Below are positions 58,008 through 64,000 of a stretch of DNA of 64,000 nt, piece by piece (the first letter of the stretch is position 1; each line of letters begins with the position of its first letter). Source of the stretch: Cyathus striatus (taxonomy: Eukaryota; Basidiomycota; Agaricomycetes; Agaricales; Nidulariaceae); NCBI GenBank assembly GCA_025738555.1, contig JAOVFP010000007.1, positions 3,968,001 through 4,032,000 on the forward strand. The letters run 5' to 3'. A program made the translations under genes and the position numbers. The notes beneath the pieces were generated by a model. That model was given only the letters and a program-made list of their open reading frames with translations, had not been told where the DNA came from and did no database searches.

Positions 58008-59900
58008 CTAAACAGCCTGAACCTTCGGCTTCTTCTCTGGAGGTACTTCATCATCTAGGCAGTCTGCACCTCTGCGACGTTTGGAGACTTGTCGAGGTGT
58101 TAGACTTGGGTGCGCATGTGATTGAAGGTTGGGAGTCTTGGGGAAAGGGATTCTTGTCTTGACGGAATCGGCGACATTTCTTCGTCCGAGGAAGGACGTG
58201 GTCATTACTATTACCGTTGGTACGTTTCGTACCACGTAGAGGACTTTGAGGCTCTGGTGTGGTAACCAGTGTCGAGACGTCTGACAATGGGGACATACTG
58301 GCAGACAGCATGGCTTCGACGACTCTGGGAGGACTAGAGGTATCAATCTGAATAGGTGGAACATATGACTCGTTGGAGCCGGAACACGAGACGATAAACT
58401 CGTTAATTCCATCTACCAGTCTCTTCCCCTTGACGTTCCTCTGAGTGCGACTTTTTGTAGCGCGCATCTACAGTAGAAGAAAATACGTTTGTATGTTTAT
58501 TCATTGAAAAGTGTATGAACGAAGACGATGCTTACCAGTCGAACGTGTGTATGCGAAACACCCATATAAGGGTGTGCCAACCGATTGTTTTTTACAATCC
58601 TGAGGTCCTGAAGGAGAGGTTTTAAGTGGAAACTCGCAGGACGCGAGAGTGGTGAGGAAGGGGGTGGTGAGGAAGGGGGCGGTGTGATGGCAAATGAAGG
58701 AGGCAGTGTCGAATTAAGCTTCGTTTCCGAAACTGCTGGAAGGGATTGAGGTAGGAAAGGGGAGAACCAAGGACGAGGATGTCGGTGCGGGATAGTCGAC
58801 AACTGTGAGCCCTTCGTTCTTCCTCAATGACCTTGTTGTATAGCCTCGCAAATGATGGGTATCGGACCAGCCGATATAACTCTCGACCGATTTGATGATC
58901 GCAGGAGGAAGCGCAGGAGGAATAGCAAAAAAAAGACTCTTGTTGTTCCGACGATTCAAAATCTGGGAGAGGTTCACTTAAAGGAACAAACGTTTCGGAC
59001 ACTGCTGCAAAAGCGAATAAATCGAGAGGATTATGAGAAACCTGAGAGCCAAAACTATAAGCAGCAAGACTAACATTCAAAGAAGCAATAGGATTGCATA
59101 AAGCAACAGGCGTTTCGGAAGGAATGGAGGTTGTCTCTTCGACCCCGGGATCTTGCAGCATCACACTAGTCGGTTCAGCTTCGGGGCGAGCTAATGCCTC
59201 GGGAGTTAAATCATCTTCAGGACTTTTTGTTCCGCTGGTGTCCTCGAGCGCGCTCACTATGTCCTTCTCTTCGATCCCGGGGTCTTGCAGCGTCACAGCA
59301 GCAGCCGAGCTTCTGAAAGAGCTACCAGCTCAAGCGCAATATCCACTTCTATACTTTGAGCCCCGTCAGTATTCTTCAGCGTGTCCACAAATTCTAGTGG
59401 AACATCCTGTTCCTCGGCTATCTTCTTAAGCTCGAGTTCTAGCTCTGCTTGCTTGTCCTCTATAGTCTTCTTAATGAAAGCGGTGGCTTCTTTGGCATTA
59501 TCCATGCGCTGCATGTACATGAAGCACAATTCGGCCAGAAGAGCGTCCGTATCCTTTAGTCCGTTCGTCTTCTCCTTGAAGGGATCTGAAGGAATACATT
59601 TGCTTTCAGAACGAATATCTGTTTGCCCGTCTTTGCTCGAACCTTGAAAAAACAGATTAACCGAGGGCTGAGCATTCGCCGGTGATGTTGACGCCGACGA
59701 TAACGATGTGCAAGCCACGCCGGAGGACAGGGGCTGTTAACAGGGCCGAAGAAATCCGCCGCTACAGGTCGGCGCTTCTTGACACGCTTAGTATCTGGTA
59801 GGGAAGAGTTATAACAGGAGAGAAAGATCGAAGAAAGAACTGCGTACACGGGGCGCAGAGACAGAGTGGAAGAGCTGTGATTTGGGGAGTCTGCTGGCAT
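58008..59900 (-). pseudogene. Disordered, Ser/Pro-rich protein gene, copy C (broken)
   Basis: Right to left: MPADSPNHSSS (59900), DTKRVKKRRPVAADFF, an alternative segment STSPANAQPSVNLFF, and DIRSESKCIPSDPF. An intact helical, coiled-coil-like segment follows (LLAELCFMYMQRMDNAKEAT, then FIKKTIEDKQAELELELKK; 59560-59420). After it come the two LQDPG[IV]EE repeats, a frameshift near 59296 and another at an A-run near 58930. MRATKSRTQRNVKGKR starts the last exon after a GT-AG intron. The C-terminus contains SKRRRGADCLDDEVPPEKKPKV, similar to a bipartite nuclear signal, but in a shifted frame. No family is recognised. Confidence 0.5.
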
Positions 59901-62900
59901 ATTGTCCACCAGGGCGAAGCAAAAGAAACGCGAGAAGCAAAGAAGAACAAGAGCTCGAAGCGGAGCGGCGACTTGGTAGAGGTGGCTTGTGGCGAGTACT
60001 TGAACTTCGAAGTGCTGCAAGGATCCTACCAGAATACAAGATGACGTCGCCGATGAACGATAGGAAGAGAACTAAAGAAGAGATAGAGAGTGGGTGGACC
60101 AAGTATGAAAAGAACAAGATATGAAATAGGCCTGCCCAAGCCCGCCTAAGCTTGAAGAGGAGCAACGACTTGATGGAGGTGGCTGACTTGCGAACCTAGC
60201 AGCGAGTACTTTCGGGAACTTTGAAGTGCTGCAGGGATCCTATCAGATATGAGACGACATTGCTCATAGGCGAGAGAAAAAGCCTAGACAGGAGATGGGG
60301 TGCGTGCTAGTGAAGAAGATTGAAACGTAAAGAACAAGATACGGGATAGGTTGGCTCAAGCCCACCGCCTCTCCTAGACGTATATTGCATCGGAGTTAGG
60401 ATCGATGTAAACTCCGCCCATAACGGTAAAGGATCACGCATACAGCCCAGTCGAACACATTTCATAGTCTTCACACAATCCAAAAGCTGGTAAACCAAAC
60501 ACGGCCTACAAGTATGCTAGATCGATTGTATGTAGCTCTGAGAGAAAGTAAGCATTCGTATAAACCGTGACGTATACATGAATTTTCTCACTCATACTAC
60601 TCCGGGGGCGGGGCGTTACAGCATGGGCTTTATGAAGTAGATATCATTGCAAATCTTGGCCCATGCTGTTATTCATACCGCCGGCTACGATAGTTGGTAC
60701 TGTAGGCTGTCTTGATGTGGCTGTGGAGGGGTAGGCTAAGGTAAGTATGATTCGTAGAACCGCCAGTGCTTCAAGCTGAGCGTTCGGATGTCACAGCACT
60801 CAATGGACATTCAACAAGCGGTGCGGCGAATGGGGCATCCAAAACCGGAGGTAACGTAGTTTCGCAGCTTTCATTTTCGCGTCTATGCGGGCTTGCAATG
60901 GTATAAACCTGAAAATCGTACTGCTCAACCAGTACGACTGACACCTGGGAAGACGGTCCTGTGTAAAGCGTAGCGAAGCAGGCAATGCGCAGCTTAAATT
61001 TCGTCTCATTTCACGATAGTAGACATACAGGCAGCTATGAGAGACACTGTACAATGCCCAACTTATAGTAGATCTAACTTGAATCATCCTTAGCACTCGA
61101 CGTGATCAGATTATAATGAATACATACATACACATTGCCAGCATTTGTATCGTAACACAATCTCTGTACTATCATGTCCTGTAAGATTTATAAAGTCCAT
61201 TTGATGTATGCATATGTGAAGGTTTGCATTTCGCTTTCTGTACCACAAGACGTCCGAGCTTGCCAACATTGGATGGGAAGTATCTAAAAGGTTCTGTAGC
61301 CTAGTCTCCTTCGAAAGAAATCCCTGTAAGTGGTTTGCTCGCGAAAGCTTACGTTAACTCAACACCAAGTATATAGCCCTATGTCGAACTGCCAAAGTTA
61401 TTAGTTCTTAACACTGAGCGAGGTTAGCTAAATGCGTACTTACCAGTTATCAACAACATGCACCAACATCCTTCTACAGCTAGAGTTGTCATCCCTCGAT
61501 GCCAAGAAACGCTAAAGGCTTCTCCTTGTGGCTCGTATGCATGATCAGGTTTGCCTCAGTGGTGGAGCACAGTAGAGTTCAGGCATTGCTTAAAGAGACT
61601 GATGAAAGCGCAGTGGGCCTCGTCGCGGCCAGCCGTACTTTGGGGGCTTTTTAAAGCCGCTCGATGAGGGCACGTGGGGGTGAGGTTTGAGTAGAGAGGG
61701 TACTGGCGGATTCTGGGAGGGGTTAGGGCGGAAGGTTGACGATAAAAGGTAGACTTACAGCAAGTCGGACTCGAAGAGAGTGACAGCCCATGAACATAGA
61801 GTTAGTGATGTTACATCGTGGGATAAGTACCGAGATGCAGTAACCCGATGTACGGCTCCCTACATATAACTTCCTGCTTAATGCGTAGTTTGTATTAGCA
61901 AGGTTATGGCATTCACGTATACACACCTTTCCCCGAAGATTTATACATCAGTTCCCATAAACTCTCCCTATGAACGCTACACCGACATCGAATCGTATTT
62001 ATTCTACCTTGGCTTGAAATCACTTGACAAGTTATGTGGGCGGTGTGGTAAACCTTATGCAGTGTCACAGCGTAAGACTGCCCAATGACGACAAGAATCC
62101 CGACGATGAGCTTTCATTAGGTAGATGTTAGTATTGAGCTACCTTTGTAAGTACGCAATACCTACCAAGGAGTGTTTCCCTACAACCATTTCAGCGAGCA
62201 CGAAGCTGATGTGCGAAGTTTGCTTGCGATATATGTGGACCGTAAGCAGACTCCAAGCGTCGCCGCCGGTCGGCTAAACGAGAGGTCAAGTTAGCTTTCA
62301 GAACCAGCGTGGATAGTTTTCTGAATGTACCATATCACTGGGACACGCTATTAAGCGCTAAGCTTCCATTATCGACTTCCGTCCATGATATAGCAATGGG
62401 GCACCCATGTGTTATACTTGTGGATGGCACCGAGAGACAAACGCACATGTGCTATACGGTTGCGAGCTACTCCTGGGATCCTATGAGATGCTCGCAAATT
62501 TGTGTACCATGGCAGCGCAGTGGGAGATGCGTCTTCGATATCGTCTTCTACGCCGACCATTAGCACTACAGTGTGATGCAAAGTCACGAAACGTACGTGC
62601 TTACCCAGTAGCAACGAACACGGTTTTCCCTCAAAAGTCTTTCACCAAGCACTAAGAACTCTTATTCCCAGACAACCTTCCACCTTGAGCCACATCCGTA
62701 GACATGAATTCGAGCTCTATATGTCCTAAAAGCCAGTACCAGCTTTGAGGTCCTCGAGTTCGAACGATGACAGCATTGTCTCTGAATTTTTCTTTGAATA
62801 TTGATATCGACTTTTACAAGGGTCTAGGTGAGTTGTCGGTACCTTCATAATCAAAGATGAACAGTGGGACAGCACAGACTGAAAGAGGACCAAAAGAGAA

Positions 62901-63018
62901 CCGAAAAAGTTGGCCAGTGGACGGGATCATTGGGATAATCATGAGGCGAGAGAGGGTGGAAGCCAAGTTTTCGCGAGCTAGTGCCCTGGTGAGAACAAAC
63001 GCGTACAAGTAACGCAAC

Positions 63019-63053
63019 TCGACCCGCCGGGGGTTCGATTCCCTCTTAATGCA
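63019..63053 (+). pseudogene. 3' half of tRNA-Gly, unit C
   Basis: The sequence from the 3' anticodon stem (CGACC) through the T arm (GGGGGTTCGATTCCCTC) and TTAATGCA is identical to 16411-16445. The 5' half, anticodon and intron are gone, joined directly to the upstream GTAACGCAA flank. Confidence 0.85.
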
Positions 63054-64000
63054 TCATGCTTGTCTTTCCGAGACTTTTTATACACGTATATGGTTGCAAT
63101 CGAAGCATATAGTACAAAGTGCGCACGCGCAACTACTAAGAGTTAACGTTTTAACGTTCACCTCGAATATCTAGCAGAAGTCACTGCTACAGCTACAACA
63201 CTCCAGACCTGTCAAGCTGTATAACTACATATAGGTACCTCGCAGCACCGCAGCGATACTTGCACGCATACCCACCAAGTCTCTAACTCTCACAAACCAC
63301 ACCTGCATCTCACCAAAGGCAGCCAGCTAACCGCCAGCGTAAACATAAGTTGTAGGTCAAGTACAGCCCGGAGCGCGTCTACAGTGCCCAGTCGATACGT
63401 TCGACGACGTGCAAGTGGAGTGATGGTACAACGACACCTGCAATGGTTTTTGGACATGCAGCACCCCACCCACCCGTGACACGACGGGGTGATTCCGGTG
63501 CGTGACCTGTTCAGCCTGAGGCTCAAGCGTGTAAGGATGTCGCTATATCGAGTGTTAATACTGTATTACCTCCATAAATGATACAGGATAGTACTCACCC
63601 ATTGCAATCCACCGGGGTCGATGAGCGCAAATGAGCACAGCTTGGTGGCGAGACCTGAGGCCAATCCCCTCATAGTACCTCCCAAGAAAACGACTTTAAC
63701 GACCAGCATACAGAAAACGGCACGATTATGCATAGCGGACCGACCATAGAGGCGAGCAAACTTGACAAGCTACGCATAGATGAGGTCGTGGGTGTAAGAG
63801 CTCTGTTCGGTATGTGGTACACCCCCTACGCTCTATTCATGACAGCGGGGGTCGGTGAAAGTAAAAATTGAGTAGAATGAAGTTGTGGATGTGGTCCCCA
63901 CTTCGAGCTGTTGGCTAACGAGTTAATTGTAGTGTGGATAAGATACGAGCGTACGTACGTTACCCGGATCAACTACACATCCCACCGCCAAACCAGACCC

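Larger units (their letters stand above)
55200..64000. repeat. Duplicated unit C, running off the window
   Basis: The unit is colinear with unit B (8650-17400). On the left it starts directly after the 5' end of K1, on the right it reaches base 64000. It differs from B by small indels, including loss of the 5' half of tRNA-Gly near 63015, and by a deletion around 61340. GAAC is repeated five times near 57012. Confidence 0.85.

Overview
The window looks like nuclear DNA of an agaricomycete (mushroom-forming) basidiomycete. I infer this from short GT-AG introns of about 48-68 bases, an F-box-like gene, two NACHT (NLR-type) genes, a Plavaka transposase, a KDZ-type transposase with its CxC cysteine clusters, and an intron-bearing tRNA-Gly(GCC). 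No rRNA, CRISPR, operon or bacterial feature is present. Most genes are broken. The two NACHT genes are the only large ones that read through cleanly once introns are removed.

Layout. (1) About 0-20.8 kb and 53-64 kb are CpG-rich. They carry three copies of a long duplicated unit: A (1-345 plus 3240-5700), B (about 8650-17400) and C (about 55200 to the window end). B and C are colinear for about 8.8 kb and contain the same broken minus-strand gene for a disordered protein. B has an intact tRNA-Gly; in C its 5' half is deleted. In unit A the middle is replaced by a decayed F-box gene. A NACHT gene (6.0-8.2 kb) sits between A and B. An M28-peptidase remnant lies near 18.3 kb and a Tc1/mariner-like MITE at 19.75 kb. 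(2) About 20.8-53 kb is an AT-rich, CpG-starved island. It opens inside a NACHT-WD40 gene with ten almost identical WD repeats (20675-24300), whose C-terminus appears to run into a solo LTR.

The island is otherwise a nest of DNA transposons. Three elements have exact 8-base target duplications: 27359-29723, 39547-47373 and 48646-50024. A fourth (39073-48166) has a 10-base direct repeat, and a related one lies at 37249-38690. All but the 39547-47373 element share TTTACACTCCCCC-like ends. Every element has its own subterminal word array. Three also carry a tRNA-like pol III promoter module. The 7.8-kb element at 39547-47373 encodes a KDZ-superfamily transposase (CxC5/CxC6 type), broken by a frameshift and two TGA codons. 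A Plavaka transposase remnant (30.9-34.6 kb) abuts a truncated kinase-like pseudogene (34.7-36.3 kb). That pseudogene has a CpG-rich paralogue at 50.9-55.2 kb. Comparing the two shows directly that CpG sites were lost as TpG/CpA in the island.

Together this suggests a transposon-rich, probably cytosine-methylated region with an NLR immune-type gene at its edge, flanked by segmental duplications. Intron calls, domains and repeat boundaries were read by eye. No similarity search was run.
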